Notes under the pieces: generated by a model
Told to the model about the DNA's origin: nothing
Seen by the model: the letters and a program-made list of their open reading frames with translations, nothing else
The model's database searches: none
Position numbers and translations under genes: made by a program
Shown: in pieces, positions 1 through 10,258 of the stretch
Layout: the number at the start of each line of letters is the position of its first letter
Numbering within the stretch: the first letter of the stretch is position 1
Origin: Methanosarcina flavescens
GTDB lineage: Archaea; Halobacteriota; Methanosarcinia; Methanosarcinales; Methanosarcinaceae
Assembly (NCBI RefSeq): GCF_001304615.2
Contig: NZ_CP032683.1
Span: 868,001-932,000, forward strand
DNA length: 64,000 nucleotides
Direction of reading: 5' to 3'

Positions 1-429
1 GGGATAGGGTTTTGAGTTTATAATATCGTCTCCCGTAACTACAATATCAAATATCCCGGGGAAAAGCTGGTTAACTATACTATGGACAATAACATGATCA
101 GAGCCAGATACTACAGAAAGCAGGAAACGCGTTTTAAGCACCTCAAGGCATTCTTTCATTCCTTCGAAAGCTTTTAGCTCAAAGACTCGTTTGAATTCCT
201 GCCTGTAAATTGAGGTAATAGCTTCGAAATCAAATGCTTCGGGTTCTTTCCTGGCTTTTCGGATAAGCAGAGGAAGACCATTTCTGGGATTTGAACCTTC
301 GATTGCAAAAATATCGCTGTCCTGAATTTCCATACCCATTTCAGAGAAAGCCTTTTTCCAGGCTGCAGCATGGAAGGGCATCGAGTCCACAAGAACGCCA
401 TCCATATCGAAAATCAATGCTTTTAACAT
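1..429 (-). CDS. HAD-superfamily phosphatase (beta-phosphoglucomutase-like), 3' end outside window
   Basis: The reading frame opens with ATG at 429 and runs off the left edge, so about 143 N-terminal residues are visible. It begins MLKALIFDMDGVLVDSMPFH, the HAD motif I (DxDGVLVDS) with the nucleophilic Asp and the acid/base Asp two residues later. A helical cap region follows, and a motif II region (LLSVVSGSD) lies near residue 105. This layout fits the beta-phosphoglucomutase/phosphoglycolate phosphatase branch, which dephosphorylates or isomerises small sugar phosphates in the cytoplasm. The substrate cannot be deduced. The gene is divergent from ftsZ, separated by about 1 kb. Confidence 0.85.
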   Translation of the reverse strand, partial: MLKALIFDMDGVLVDSMPFHAAAWKKAFSEMGMEIQDSDIFAIEGSNPRNGLPLLIRKARKEPEAFDFEAITSIYRQEFKRVFELKAFEGMKECLEVLKTRFLLSVVSGSDHVIVHSIVNQLFPGIFDIVVTGDDIINSKPYP

Positions 430-1465
430 TGTTCTGACTCCAGATTAAAACTGAATAACTTTGAATTCAAGTTCACTAATTTAAGATAACTAAATTCGTG
501 AAGACTAAGTTAACTGGAATTCACGGGAATTAATGTAACTCAAATCCCGGCAATTAAGGTAAAAATAGCTTTGAAGCCTTAAAGCTTTCCCGGAAAATCC
601 GGGTAGAATTATAGCTTAATTCTGTTTTCTTAGTTCTGATTTTATAGATTCGTTGTAGCTCTCATTAATTTAACATAGTTTTTATAAATAATGCATTTTC
701 AGAATTTTAGCGTGATATTTGTCACAGATTTGGCTTCAAGGCAAGTGCACTGGACAAATTAATTCGAATGAATTTAGACAAATGAATTTAGAAAGTCATA
801 CTGCTATTTATTGCCTGTAAATTATAATGTAGAGACATTCATATTAATTTAAAAATACATTAATCCAAAAATCGAGCAAGAGCCCCGAAATCTCGGGATA
901 ATACCGAAACAGTTTTTAAGAGGAGAATTCTACTTAAAAGTAATAAATATAAACAGTTTCATTAAATTGTAAGAATCCCAGATCGAAAGTTTTATCAAAA
1001 ACAAATCACAGGATTGCAGTCTTAGTGCCTGAAGTGAGACGTGGCATCAAAAGAATAAAGATAAGAGATAGAAAATTGCCCTGACTTGGATAATCAGGAG
1101 AGCTTTGCTGCAGGAAATAAAACTTTCGATAAAAAATTAAGTTGATATATATAAACATTTTGGCCGCTCCCAACCCTTCATCTTTAAGAATTTAATGATA
1201 AAGAAGTAAGAGAGTGAATATATGAGATTTATGGGTGATATATTTAAACTTAATAAACAATTTAAAATTGACGTTTAAATATGTCCGAAATATTTAAATT
1301 CACCAGAGTGTCAACTTATTAAAGATAACGTATGAAAAATCTTTGGTAGGTTTTGAAGGTTATCTCATAACTCCACTCAGAGCATTGAAAGGTATGTGAC
1401 CCCCGGTGTAAAGGGTGGGAAGTCAAATGTAACCATTGGATACAAATCCAGTCGAGGGGATAGAA
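430..1465. other. About 1 kb AT-rich intergenic region between HAD gene and ftsZ
   Basis: No convincing gene. A short CCCGAAATCTCGGG hairpin lies near 885-898. A TATA-like ATATATAAAC lies at 1147-1156, and several TTTAAATATNT tracts lie between 1240 and 1300. An 18-codon ORF (1222-1278, starts MRFMGDIFK, preceded by GAGAGTGA) could be a leader peptide, but it has no independent support. The long leader in front of ftsZ is notable. Confidence 0.5.
1145..1156 (+). promoter_or_regulatory. Possible TATA box for ftsZ transcript
   Basis: GATATATATAAAC is an archaeal box-A type sequence. Transcription would start near 1175 and give ftsZ a leader of roughly 290 nt. This is inferred from sequence only. 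Confidence 0.35.
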
Positions 1466-2647
1466 TTGCAATCTATAGTACAGGAAGCAATGAAATTCAG
1501 CGAAAAAGAGAAGGAATATCGGAAGAATTCCTCTTCTGATGATGACTTCGAAGAATTCGGGCAACCAAGAATCATGATTGTAGGATGCGGAGGTGCCGGG
1601 AATAACACAGTAAACCGTCTCTATAACATAGGAATAGAAGGCGCAGAAACAGTCTGTATCAATACCGATAAGCAGCACCTTGATAATGTAAGAGCTGACA
1701 AGAAAATCCTCGTTGGGAAAACCCTTACACGAGGACTGGGAGCAGGCGGTTACCCTGAGACAGGAAAAAAAGCTGCGGAGCTTGCGAGGGGCACCCTTGA
1801 AGAAGTTTTAAAGGACGTTGACCTTGTATTCATCACCGCAGGTTTAGGCGGAGGTACCGGGACAGGAGTTGCCCCTGTAGTTGCCGAAGTTGCAAAGGAA
1901 CAGGGAGCAATTGTTGTAGGAATGGTATCCAGTCCGTTCAGGGTTGAGAGAGCCCGGATTTTCAAAGCCGAAGAAGGTCTTGAGGACCTCCGCAGGGCAG
2001 CTGACACCGTAATTGTTCTGGACAATAACAGGCTACTCAATTACGTACCAAACCTTCCTATAGACCAGGCTTTTTCCGTAATGGATCAGCTGATTGCCGA
2101 GACCGTAAAGGGAATTACAGAGACAATCACAGTACCCTCCCTGATAAACCTTGACTACGCCGATATCAGGACTATAATGAGCTGTGGCGGCGTTGCAGTT
2201 ATGCTTGTAGGTGAGTCAAAAAGCCAGGACAAAAGCACTGAGGTAGTGCGGACTGCCTTAAACCACCCCCTGCTTGATGTTGACTACAAGGGCGCAACCG
2301 GAAGCCTTGTCCATGTAACTGGCGGGCCTGATCTGAGCCTCAAGGAAGCTGAGGAAATCGCATCCATGCTTACCTACGAACTCTCCCCAAGCGCCAATGT
2401 CATCTGGGGCGCAAGGATCAGGGAGGACTATGAAGGTAAGGTAAGGGTAATGGCTATCATGACGGGGGTTCAGTCAGCCCAGATCCTAGGTCCTCAGGCA
2501 GGAGCCGGAATCCTTGAACCTAGAACCGAAGCCGACTTCATGCAGGAAAGAAGGTTCGGAAAAATGACACCTGGAGACCGGTTAAGGAATAGCACAGGAG
2601 TTCTTAGAAAAAAGCATGACGAATCCATCATTGATTTTATAAATTAA
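1466..2647 (+). CDS. ftsZ: Cell division GTPase FtsZ
   Basis: Tubulin-like GTPase that forms the archaeal cytokinetic ring. The Rossmann-type start [17 protein letters not shown], the tubulin signature GGGTGTG and the catalytic T7-loop NLDYAD (NxDxxD) are all intact. The N-terminus carries about 35 charged residues before the GTPase core. The C-terminus ([14 protein letters not shown]...IIDFIN) is a plausible partner-binding tail. I place the start at TTG 1466 ([11 protein letters not shown]) because GAGGGG lies six bases upstream. The frame is open to another TTG at 1436 without a clear ribosome site. A strong terminator follows. The FtsZ anchor gene sepF is also in the window, 9.6 kb downstream. 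Confidence 0.96.
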   Translation: MQSIVQEAMKFSEKEKEYRKNSSSDDDFEEFGQPRIMIVGCGGAGNNTVNRLYNIGIEGAETVCINTDKQHLDNVRADKKILVGKTLTRGLGAGGYPETGKKAAELARGTLEEVLKDVDLVFITAGLGGGTGTGVAPVVAEVAKEQGAIVVGMVSSPFRVERARIFKAEEGLEDLRRAADTVIVLDNNRLLNYVPNLPIDQAFSVMDQLIAETVKGITETITVPSLINLDYADIRTIMSCGGVAVMLVGESKSQDKSTEVVRTALNHPLLDVDYKGATGSLVHVTGGPDLSLKEAEEIASMLTYELSPSANVIWGARIREDYEGKVRVMAIMTGVQSAQILGPQAGAGILEPRTEADFMQERRFGKMTPGDRLRNSTGVLRKKHDESIIDFIN

Positions 2648-2660
2648 GTCAGGCTCAGAT

Positions 2661-2699
2661 AAAAGCCCGGGTTCTCAAAGCTGAAAAGTTCGGGCTTTT
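2661..2699 (+). terminator. Hairpin terminator after ftsZ
   Basis: AAAAGCCCG at 2661-2669 pairs with CGGGCTTTT at 2691-2699. The stem ends in T residues 14 nt after the ftsZ stop. Confidence 0.7.
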
Positions 2700-2771
2700 C
2701 ATTCCCTGATAATTTTTAACCCACGCGTTTCAAACAGATACTCTTTTTTATTAGCGCTTCTATCTAAAAAC

Positions 2772-4253
2772 ATGAAAATTTTGATTGCAACTGGGCGGCT
2801 TGCGGAAAATACCGTCAGTAAAGCAGTCGGTGAAAAAGCTGACATCCTCGTCGCCGACATTGATATTGCCGCCTTTATCACCCCTAAAAGACTGATTAAA
2901 GCATTTCAGGAAGCTGGCCTTTCGAAAAATTATGATCTTATCTTACTTCCGGGGCTTGTAGCAGGAGATTTTTCAAAAGTTTCTGAGGAACTGGGGTGTA
3001 AAATCAGGCTTGGGCCAAAGCATGCCTATGACCTTGGATTTGTACTCCAGTTTGCCGGAGAAATCGAGTTTTCCGAAAAAGTCCCTGCCTGTGAACTCCT
3101 TGCTGATGTCCGAAAGGAGATGGCTCTTGAATTAATAAAGAAAACTGAAGAAGAAGCTCTCTCGCCCCTTACACTAAGAGGTGTGAAAATCGGGGGAAAG
3201 GCTCGCATGAAGGTGATGGGAGAGATTGTAGGAGCTATGGAGATGGATGCTCTGGAACTCCAGGCAAAAATCGAAGCTTTTATCGCCCGGGGAGCAGACA
3301 TAATCGATCTTGGGGCTACCCTCAATACCTCTCCGATGCAGGCTAAAAAAGCCGTATCCATTGCAAAATCCTTTACAGAGGCCCCAATAAGCATAGATAC
3401 CCTTGACCCTGAATTGATAAAAGAAGGAGTAGAAGCAGGAACAGACCTTGTCCTTAGCCTCAACAGCACGAATCTTGAGACAGCCGGCCCCATCGTTGCC
3501 AGGGCAGGGATTGCAGCTGTTATAATCCCGGATGAAGAAAGGAGCCTTGAGAGCCTTATCAAGAATGTGGAAGCTGCCCGCAGGCTTGGAATCGAGAAAA
3601 TTATAGCCGATCCCGTTCTTGATCCAGTAGGTCATAACATAACTGAATCCATTGTACGCTATTATAAATTTCACAGAATGTATCCTGAGATTCCCGTGTT
3701 TCTTGGAGTCGGCAATGTCACTGAACTTATGGATGTGGATACAATAGGAGTCAATGCCACGCTCTGTGGTATAGGAGCAGAAGCCGGAGCAAGCATTCTT
3801 TTCACCCCGGAGTTCAGCGATAAAGCACAGGGCTCTATAAGGGAATTGAAAAGGGCATCGGAAATGATGATGCTTTCCAGCATAAGGGAAAGTTCTCCAA
3901 AAGACCTCGGGCTTGACCTCCTCTGCATTAAAGAGAAACGCCGACGGCCTGATTTTCCACTTCCCGAAAATGCGATCCAGGCTAGGCTTTCAAAAGGCTG
4001 GCGTATAGACCCTGCAGGTCCTATACGCATCCGTACAGTACCGGATAGCATAAGCGGAAGAGGCGGATTAATTGTAGCCGAACACGAGAAAGCTTCAGTC
4101 GTGGGAAAAAACGCCAGGGAAGTTATGGACACCCTGCTTGAACTTGAACTGGTCTCCCGCCTGGATCATGCCGCATATCTGGGAAGGGAACTGGAAAAAG
4201 CCGAACTTGCCCTGCAGTTTAATAGAAGCTATGCACAGGACGATGTGTTCTGA
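2772..4253 (+). CDS. Dihydropteroate synthase-related protein (methanogen type)
   Basis: Protein of 493 aa. An N-terminal domain of about 130 residues (MKILIATGRLAENTV...) precedes a TIM-barrel pterin-binding domain of DHPS type, seen in ADIIDLGATLN, APISIDTLDPELI and VLDPVGHNITES. Methanogens and their relatives carry such long DHPS-like proteins instead of folP. Their proposed role is in tetrahydromethanopterin-type C1 carrier synthesis or pterin binding, but the reaction is not settled. Loss of some canonical DHPS residues cannot be judged by eye. It is cytoplasmic, has no signal peptide, and lies 36 bp before the next small gene, so the two are probably cotranscribed. Confidence 0.85.
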   Translation: MKILIATGRLAENTVSKAVGEKADILVADIDIAAFITPKRLIKAFQEAGLSKNYDLILLPGLVAGDFSKVSEELGCKIRLGPKHAYDLGFVLQFAGEIEFSEKVPACELLADVRKEMALELIKKTEEEALSPLTLRGVKIGGKARMKVMGEIVGAMEMDALELQAKIEAFIARGADIIDLGATLNTSPMQAKKAVSIAKSFTEAPISIDTLDPELIKEGVEAGTDLVLSLNSTNLETAGPIVARAGIAAVIIPDEERSLESLIKNVEAARRLGIEKIIADPVLDPVGHNITESIVRYYKFHRMYPEIPVFLGVGNVTELMDVDTIGVNATLCGIGAEAGASILFTPEFSDKAQGSIRELKRASEMMMLSSIRESSPKDLGLDLLCIKEKRRRPDFPLPENAIQARLSKGWRIDPAGPIRIRTVPDSISGRGGLIVAEHEKASVVGKNAREVMDTLLELELVSRLDHAAYLGRELEKAELALQFNRSYAQDDVF

Positions 4254-4289
4254 GCATAAGACATGTAGAAAAAATAGGGACGTGAAAAA

Positions 4290-4748
4290 ATGAGACTCGA
4301 GAATGATGATAAGCAGGCAATCTTTGAGATAGTGGCAGCCCGCTATTTCACAATGCAAAGCTGGAAATGGGTAAACTTGAGGAAAGATGCTAATAAAATC
4401 CTCAAAGCTTACGATGAGCTGAACGAGCAGTATGCTTCCTACTCTTATGTGAGCAGGGACTGGTATGTGGAAAACATGGGCTCCAAGAATATTCACATGT
4501 GCAATTCCTGGGAAGAACTCAAAAATCTCGTTGCCTTCCTGAATACACATGGAACTGCCTTTAATTTCCTTGTCAACACAGGAAACAGGAAATCTTTCTG
4601 TATTGTAAGCGACTCGAGGGATTTAACCGAAGCTCAGGCAAGTGCGATTAAAGAAGTTCAGAGACTCGGATACAATACTTTTATTTTCCTCGCCACGGTC
4701 CCGGATGAAATCGAGTTCCAGCTACTGCAGGTAAGGGGAGTTAACTGA
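4290..4748 (+). CDS. Conserved hypothetical protein, 152 aa
   Basis: I do not recognise the family. The start MRLENDDKQAIFEIVAARYF follows GGGACGTG. The protein is soluble, has no transmembrane stretch, and is rich in aromatic residues (YASYSYVSRDWYVENMG). The C-terminal half has an alternating beta/alpha feel (FNFLVNTGNRKSFCIVSDS, RLGYNTFIFLATVPDEIEF). It probably shares a transcript with the DHPS-like gene (gap 36 bp). Codon use resembles its neighbours, so it is likely a real genus-level gene. Confidence 0.7.
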   Translation: MRLENDDKQAIFEIVAARYFTMQSWKWVNLRKDANKILKAYDELNEQYASYSYVSRDWYVENMGSKNIHMCNSWEELKNLVAFLNTHGTAFNFLVNTGNRKSFCIVSDSRDLTEAQASAIKEVQRLGYNTFIFLATVPDEIEFQLLQVRGVN

Positions 4749-4979
4749 GCTCTCCTGACCTGTTCAAGCTTTAGCCTTTTTATTTCTTATTAATTTTCAC
4801 TATTCCTGTTATTCCCAATTCCCAATTAACCGGATCTGAACATTCGATATAGACGTCTTTGAAACGAAAGGTTTTTAATGGATTTCCTTCAAATAGGAAA
4901 GCGTATTCCTGTTAGATATAAGGTAGATTAAATACTTCTCTGATAGATTAAACACTGCTAACTTTGAAGAACTAACCTA

Positions 4980-5045
4980 ACTAGTAAAAAAAGAGAAAAT
5001 CAAAAAGAAAAAGATCAAAAAATAGAAAAAAAGGAAAAGTGGATA
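4980..5045 (-). terminator. T-rich termination tract after hppA
   Basis: Read on the minus strand this is a run of T tracts directly behind the hppA stop, as expected for archaeal oligo-T termination. No hairpin is needed. Confidence 0.5.
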
Positions 5046-7079
5046 TCAGACGATAAACAGAGGTGCAAACACAACCGCCACAATGCTCATGAGTTTTATG
5101 AGAATGTTGATTGACGGACCTGCTGTATCCTTAAAAGGATCTCCGACAGTATCGCCTGTTACACCTGCCTTATGAGCGTCCGAACCTTTTCCGCCGAAAT
5201 TTCCGGTTTCAATAAATTTCTTTGCGTTATCCCACGAACCGCCTGCATTGGACATTGTAATCGCAAGCGCAAAACCTGAGACTACAGAACCTGCGAGCAA
5301 TCCTCCAAGTGCGCCAGGACCGATTATGAGTCCAACAGCAAGAGGTGAAACAACTGCGAGTACGCCGGGTCCGATCATCTCTTTCAAGGCAGAGTGCGTT
5401 GAGATTGTGATACATTTACTGTAGTCAGGGTCAGCTTTGCCTTCCATAAGGCCTTTAATCTCCCTAAACTGTCTCCTAACTTCCATCACGACTTCTCCTG
5501 CCGCATTTCCTACAGCCAGAATGGTCATTGATGAGAAGAGGAAAGGTAGCATTGCACCGATGGTAAGCCCGATGAATACATCAGGGCTCATAACATCGAT
5601 AGCAGCGAGATTTACTGCAATGCCGTATGAAGAGAAGAGGGCAAGTGCCGTAAGGGCTGCTGAACCTATAGCAAAGCCTTTGCCGATAGCTGCAGTCGTA
5701 TTTCCTACCGCATCAAGTGTATCGGTAATCTCACGTACCTCTTTTTTCTGGTGAGACATCTCAGCAATCCCACCAGCGTTATCAGCCACTGGACCGTATG
5801 CATCAACCGACAGCGAAATCCCGAGAGTGGCAAGCATTCCAACGGCTGCAATGGCTATGCCGTAGAGGCCGGAAAGCGTGTATGCAATATAGATTGTAGC
5901 GCTGATGATGACAACAGGCCAGACGGTCGACTCCATCCCTTTTGCAAAACCTGTTATAATATTCGTAGCTGCACCGGTTTGACAGGAATCTGCAACAGTA
6001 CGGGTAGGCTTTTTTTCATACGAGGTATAGTACTCGGTAATCTGCCCGATAAGGAACCCGGAAACAAGCCCTGCAACACTTGCAAAGAAGACCTTTAATC
6101 CGTAATCTCCGAGAAGCTGAGATGTCACGAAATATGAGGCAATAACTGTAAGCACGATTGCTGCAATCAGTCCTATATTAAATGCCATATGAATTGCAGA
6201 TGCCTCGGTCTTGTTAGTGCGTACAAAAAAAGTACCTGCAACGGATGCAAGAATTCCAACAGCCGAAATCAACAGTGGAACCAGGATTACATTCTCAATT
6301 GGAACGCCGGGAAAAGTTGCTGCTGCGGTTGAGGCTGCAAGGAGCATTGTCGCTACGATCGAACCGACATAGGACTCATAGAGATCGGCTCCCATGCCCG
6401 CAATGTCTCCTACGTTGTCGCCCACATTGTCAGCAATTACAGCAGGATTTCTCGGATCGTCTTCAGGAATTCCGGCTTCCACCTTACCTACAAGGTCAGC
6501 CCCAACATCCGCAGCCTTGGTAAATATTCCGCCACCTACGCGCGCAAATAGAGCAATGGAAGAAGCTCCGAGTGAAAAGCCTGCAACGATATTCATAATG
6601 GTAGTATAATCGAGATCTGTATAATAGGTTGCAATAACTATAAATGAAGCAGATAGTCCGAGCAGGCCAAGACCCACAACGCTCATTCCCATAACCGTGC
6701 CTGATGCAAACGAAACTTTGAATGCTGGTCCAATGCCTCTTGTAGCAGCATTTGTTGTTCTGCCATTAGCTATAGTAGCTGTAAGCATCCCTACATACCC
6801 GGCTACTGCAGAAAACACTGCCCCGAAGACAAAGCATATTGCAGTGAGAATCCCATTTGGAAGAACTAATGCAATTAGAACTGAAAACAAAGCGACGAAT
6901 ACAGCAATTGCACGGTATTGTCTGTTAAGATAAACCATGGCGCCATGATGAATTGCCGCAGTAATTTTTTTGATAACATCGTTACCTTCGCCTTCTTTTT
7001 GGACATTTTTATAGGATATTCCTGCAAAAATCAAACCAATAACGGCACATATCGGTGCAAGGTAGATTAACACATCCAT
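5046..7079 (-). CDS. hppA: Membrane-bound ion-translocating pyrophosphatase (K+-dependent type)
   Basis: Integral membrane pump of 677 aa that couples PPi hydrolysis to Na+ and/or H+ export. The PPi site is intact: a [14 protein letters not shown] element followed by DDPRNP and [20 protein letters not shown], and near the C-terminus GGSWDNAKK and [11 protein letters not shown]. The [10 protein letters not shown] motif has Ala where potassium-independent enzymes have Lys, so this belongs to the K+-dependent class. Members of that class from Methanosarcina are known sodium pumps; specificity here is inferred. The frame is open to 7178, but ATG 7079 has GGAGGAAGG just upstream and is preferred. 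A decayed second pyrophosphatase lies divergently about 750 bp away. Confidence 0.95.
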   Translation of the reverse strand: MDVLIYLAPICAVIGLIFAGISYKNVQKEGEGNDVIKKITAAIHHGAMVYLNRQYRAIAVFVALFSVLIALVLPNGILTAICFVFGAVFSAVAGYVGMLTATIANGRTTNAATRGIGPAFKVSFASGTVMGMSVVGLGLLGLSASFIVIATYYTDLDYTTIMNIVAGFSLGASSIALFARVGGGIFTKAADVGADLVGKVEAGIPEDDPRNPAVIADNVGDNVGDIAGMGADLYESYVGSIVATMLLAASTAAATFPGVPIENVILVPLLISAVGILASVAGTFFVRTNKTEASAIHMAFNIGLIAAIVLTVIASYFVTSQLLGDYGLKVFFASVAGLVSGFLIGQITEYYTSYEKKPTRTVADSCQTGAATNIITGFAKGMESTVWPVVIISATIYIAYTLSGLYGIAIAAVGMLATLGISLSVDAYGPVADNAGGIAEMSHQKKEVREITDTLDAVGNTTAAIGKGFAIGSAALTALALFSSYGIAVNLAAIDVMSPDVFIGLTIGAMLPFLFSSMTILAVGNAAGEVVMEVRRQFREIKGLMEGKADPDYSKCITISTHSALKEMIGPGVLAVVSPLAVGLIIGPGALGGLLAGSVVSGFALAITMSNAGGSWDNAKKFIETGNFGGKGSDAHKAGVTGDTVGDPFKDTAGPSINILIKLMSIVAVVFAPLFIV

Positions 7080-7272
7080 AAATTTAACCTTCCTCCGGAA
7101 AACATCACAAAAATTATTTTTGATGTCGGATACTCGAAGTACTTTTTTATAATAGTTGATTAGTCTTTGTAAACTCATGCTAATATTTTAATCGAAATCT
7201 GCAGAAACCGCCCATTTCAACTTCTGAATGGTTCTCATTTTTCGATATGAGCACACACGTAGTTACAGTTAT

Positions 7273-7283
7273 CATATATAAAT
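7273..7283 (-). promoter_or_regulatory. Candidate TATA box for hppA
   Basis: ATTTATATATG on the minus strand lies about 195 bp upstream of the hppA ATG. A second TTTATAAATA lies at 7311-7320. Either could serve; no experimental start is visible. Confidence 0.35.
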
Positions 7284-7835
7284 CTACTTTCACAGTAATA
7301 CGCAACTAATTTTATAAATAACGTTTCTTTAGTCTTTTTTCTACCAATGTGCTCGTTGGAGAGTTATTGTTATAGAATCAGAATAAAAAACTTCGTTTTT
7401 CTACAACACTTTCCAGGAACCCGGAAACTTATTACCTTGCCGATTTAGTATATAAATAACTAAAAAAACACATTTTACAACTGAAATTTCCTTTTTCTAT
7501 CGGATTTTTACCGATATCTTTATAATTTATCGGAATTTAACTGAAAAAAAGTGGAATAAATTCATTAAAAGATAAGATCTCCAGAATTGGTTCTTGACAA
7601 GCTCTTATCTTTTATTATATAGTACCAGCTCATTATATTGCCTGAGTAATAAACTACGAATTTCGTATCTGGTTTGTGTTTCTTCTGGCAGAAAACATAT
7701 ACTATTAATAAAAAAGAAGGATTGCTGTAAAATAACCAGAGATTATCGATGGAAAACGGGCAAAGAGCTATATAAATAACAACTGTCTAAGCTTTTTGTT
7801 GAAATAAGGCTTCAATAATTAAAAATTAATTTATA
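7284..7835. other. AT-rich divergent intergenic region
   Basis: Apart from TATA-like tracts (7311-7320, 7447-7457 and 7770-7779) I see no gene. The first third of the pseudogene that follows would be expected here if it had been retained, but I see no recognisable coding remnant. Confidence 0.5.
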
Positions 7836-8289
7836 GGTTTTGCAGCCGGAGAATCCCTCGAAGCCAGTGCCTTACGTATTGCCGGCAGAATATTACCAAG
7901 ATCGCAGATATCGGCTCTGATCTGATGAAATAGTCTTTGGAATAATCCTGCTTACCTGGATTTTTGCCATGCGCATACTTATGATACTTACTTCCATATG
8001 CTCGTTCTACATCAATAGAGTTCTCAGCCAGGCACGCTTTGACAACAAAGACGATTTTGATTTTGAAGAACCCGATTATCAAGTTTACTACCCTGTTTGG
8101 CCTGCTGGCAATGGAGACTGCTATCTCGGAGTCATTCCGGAATATGGCTCTCTATGTAGGCGGCGTGTTCCTTGTGGTTACGCTATTCTTTGTCTGGCGC
8201 TCATTCTACGGAATGAGAATCCCTCTACGGGATAATAAGAGTCCCAGCAAAGAAGTATTGAAGGAGCCGACCGCCGATCAAGAATAATA
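7836..8289 (+). pseudogene. Remnant of a second membrane pyrophosphatase
   Basis: Pieces of a divergent pyrophosphatase can be read across three frames. The first is GFAAGESLEASALRIAGRI. After a one-base shift comes TKIADIGSDLMK. After another comes IVFGI joined directly to LLTWIFAMRILMILTS, so the region that should hold the DDARNP/DNxGD substrate loops is missing. The remnant then runs FYINRVLSQARFDNKDDFDFEE and, in a third frame from 8039, NPIIKFTTLFGLLAMETAIS and FFVWRSFYGMRIP to the stop. That is at least two frameshifts and two internal deletions, leaving about 150 of some 680 codons. In some Methanosarcina genomes two pyrophosphatase genes lie side by side; here one has decayed. The identification is by motif recall and needs alignment. 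Confidence 0.7.
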
Positions 8290-8299
8290 AGGAACCAAA

Positions 8300-8324
8300 C
8301 CTTACAATACCGGATGTTGTAAGG
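8300..8324 (+). terminator. Hairpin after pyrophosphatase remnant
   Basis: CCTTACAA (8300-8307) pairs perfectly with TTGTAAGG (8317-8324) and is followed by CTTTCT. It probably once terminated the pseudogene's transcript. Confidence 0.6.
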
Positions 8325-8635
8325 CTTTCTCCACATAAAAATGCAGATTGAGAATATTATATCATACGGGAATCTTCTGATAGGCAAGGGTTTCTTCTAA
8401 GCGAAAGAAGTTTGAAATCTCGTGCAGGCATTGAGCTTCTCTTAATACTGTAAGAATAAGTCTTTAAGATGTTATTTCTTCATTACCAGAGGCTGAAAAG
8501 AGAACTCGAAGGCTAAAGAATTAGCACTGAAGTTTGAGAAAGAGTACTGAAATTAGAAAGAATAGTGAGCTGAAAGCCTGAAAAAGTAAGAAAAGGATTT
8601 CTAATTCTAATTATTAGATTATAAGTAGAAGTAGT
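8325..8635. other. Intergenic DNA before the first MFS gene
   Basis: AT-rich, with no ORF of interest. The unusual G-rich block that follows is listed separately. Confidence 0.4.
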
Positions 8636-8712
8636 GTGAGCGGGTTGGGGAGTGGGGGGGGGTCATATGGGGAGTGGGGGGTATGGTATGTGAAAAAAAG
8701 TTTCCCGCTCAC
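8636..8712 (+). repeat. G-rich block inside a 9-bp inverted repeat
   Basis: GTGAGCGGG (8636-8644) and CCCGCTCAC (8704-8712) are perfect inverted repeats. The loop holds G runs at 8647-8650, 8654-8662, 8669-8672 and 8676-8681, which meets the usual rule for an intramolecular G-quadruplex on the + strand. The surroundings are strongly AT-rich. Confidence 0.7.
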
Positions 8713-8957
8713 ATTACTCACAATTATCCCTATTCAAACTAATTATATAAATAGCTATGCATTCTATCCGGATTATTATAATAAAAGCGTCATATTTCAG
8801 TAGCAAGCAATGTTTGGAAACAGGCCTAATTTTCTTAGTATAGATAAAAATATGTAAAAGATAGAAATCTTGTCAATAGTTGAATAAAGCCTTTAAAGGT
8901 TTGTCAGAGCTATTTTAGCATCAGGGAGACAGATTTTAGGAGCTGCTGTGACAAGAA

Positions 8958-8969
8958 ACTATATACTTA
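8958..8969 (+). promoter_or_regulatory. TATA box of first MFS gene
   Basis: ACTATATACTTA lies about 25 bp before the ATG at 8989. Transcription would begin at or next to the start codon, suggesting a leaderless mRNA. Confidence 0.4.
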
Positions 8970-8988
8970 ATTAAGGGTTTTTAGTGCT

Positions 8989-10116
8989 ATGAACCTTCAC
9001 AGGCTTTTGATTTATGGAGCGGCTTTTACGATAATGGGGCTCTCTAATGCTGTAATCCCTATCCTTCCGGAGCTTGCGGACCTGAGTAACCGCTACTCTG
9101 GAGGATTTGCCTCAAGCATGCTCTTTTCAGCCTATTTCCTTGGAGCCCTGGGTACAATGCTTCCATTTGGGATTCTCGCGGACAGGTTAGGAAGTTTAAA
9201 GTTTATAGGACTGGGTATCATTCTAACAGCCATCTCAGGATTGATTATTCTGCTCTCCGAAAACCTATGGATCCTTTTGATTGCAAGATTGATAGAAGGT
9301 TTTGCCTGTGGAGCTTTTTTACCTGCCGCCTTTACAGTGTTATCGAAACTCAGGAATCCGGGGCGCTATATAGGGGAGTTTGTTTTTCTTTTTAATGCCG
9401 GCCTGGCAGCAGGAGCCTTTCTCTCAGGGATGCTGGCAGATACATACCTTAAAGGAGCAATTGTTATCTTTACAGTCTTTGCTTTCCTTTTGACCATTTA
9501 TCTGATTTCCAAGTACAGAGGGCTGGTTGACCCTGAGAGCGAAGGGAAAGAAAATATATTTAAGGTCCCAGAAAATTCTGACCTTTTCAGAAAGCCCTAT
9601 AGGGAAATTAAGGAGCTCCTGAATCGTGGGAACTCAGGTCTCTGGCTCAGTTCTTTCCTGCTTAACGGAGCCATTGGAGTGCTTGTAGCTTACTATCCAG
9701 ATTATAGCCTCGGCACTATAACAAAAGCCCAGCTTGGGATCTCAATTTCCAGCCTTTATGTCTGTGCAATGGTTGCCTCCCTGCTTGGAGGGCATTTTAA
9801 GGTAAAGGAAAAAAACTTAATTCGAATCGGGATAGGATTTTCCACGCTTGGAGTCCTTTCTGCAATAAAATATCCTCTGTTTGGATTCTCAAGCCTTGGA
9901 GGAGGATCTGGAGTCGCAACAGTGGGTTTTGCACTGGCTGTCGCCAGAATGAATGCTGACAGGGGTCTTGCAATGGGGCTTTTTAACACAACTATTTATG
10001 CAGGGCTCTCTCTTGCTCCGATTATTGCAGGGCTTTTTACAGACGTTATGAGTTTTGAGAAACTATTTATCGTAAATGGATGTATCCTGGCAGGCACCCT
10101 TATGCTCAGGGAATGA
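8989..10116 (+). CDS. MFS transporter, first of a tandem pair
   Basis: Major facilitator superfamily protein of 375 aa, slightly short for the family. It is hydrophobic throughout, with the loop 2-3 signature GILADRLGSLK near residue 60, a second conserved LIARLIEGFACGAFLPAAF segment, and a central charged loop (GLVDPESEGKENIFKVPENS) separating the two six-helix halves. It is a secondary transporter in the cytoplasmic membrane; substrate unknown. The next gene is a clear paralogue that starts almost identically (GLSNAVIPxLPELA), so this is a local duplication. There is no plausible Shine-Dalgarno, in line with a leaderless transcript. Confidence 0.88.
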   Translation: MNLHRLLIYGAAFTIMGLSNAVIPILPELADLSNRYSGGFASSMLFSAYFLGALGTMLPFGILADRLGSLKFIGLGIILTAISGLIILLSENLWILLIARLIEGFACGAFLPAAFTVLSKLRNPGRYIGEFVFLFNAGLAAGAFLSGMLADTYLKGAIVIFTVFAFLLTIYLISKYRGLVDPESEGKENIFKVPENSDLFRKPYREIKELLNRGNSGLWLSSFLLNGAIGVLVAYYPDYSLGTITKAQLGISISSLYVCAMVASLLGGHFKVKEKNLIRIGIGFSTLGVLSAIKYPLFGFSSLGGGSGVATVGFALAVARMNADRGLAMGLFNTTIYAGLSLAPIIAGLFTDVMSFEKLFIVNGCILAGTLMLRE

Positions 10117-10258
10117 GATACTCTCAGCAGGCATTGCCCAGTTTTACACCCATAAGCACCCAATAGCTTTATTCTTGAAACAAGGATAAACTGAAAAACC
10201 AGGAAAAAGGTAAGTATCAAGTACAAAACCAGTACAGGGCTGAACACACAAAATCAAA

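Noticed and set aside
1222-1278. 18-codon ORF upstream of ftsZ
   Set aside because: Too short and without comparative support, though it has a GAGAGTGA motif upstream.
3026-3674. Long antisense ORFs inside the DHPS-like gene (and many like them elsewhere)
   Set aside because: Serine- and isoleucine-rich antisense frames without SD; the sense strand is a strong family match.
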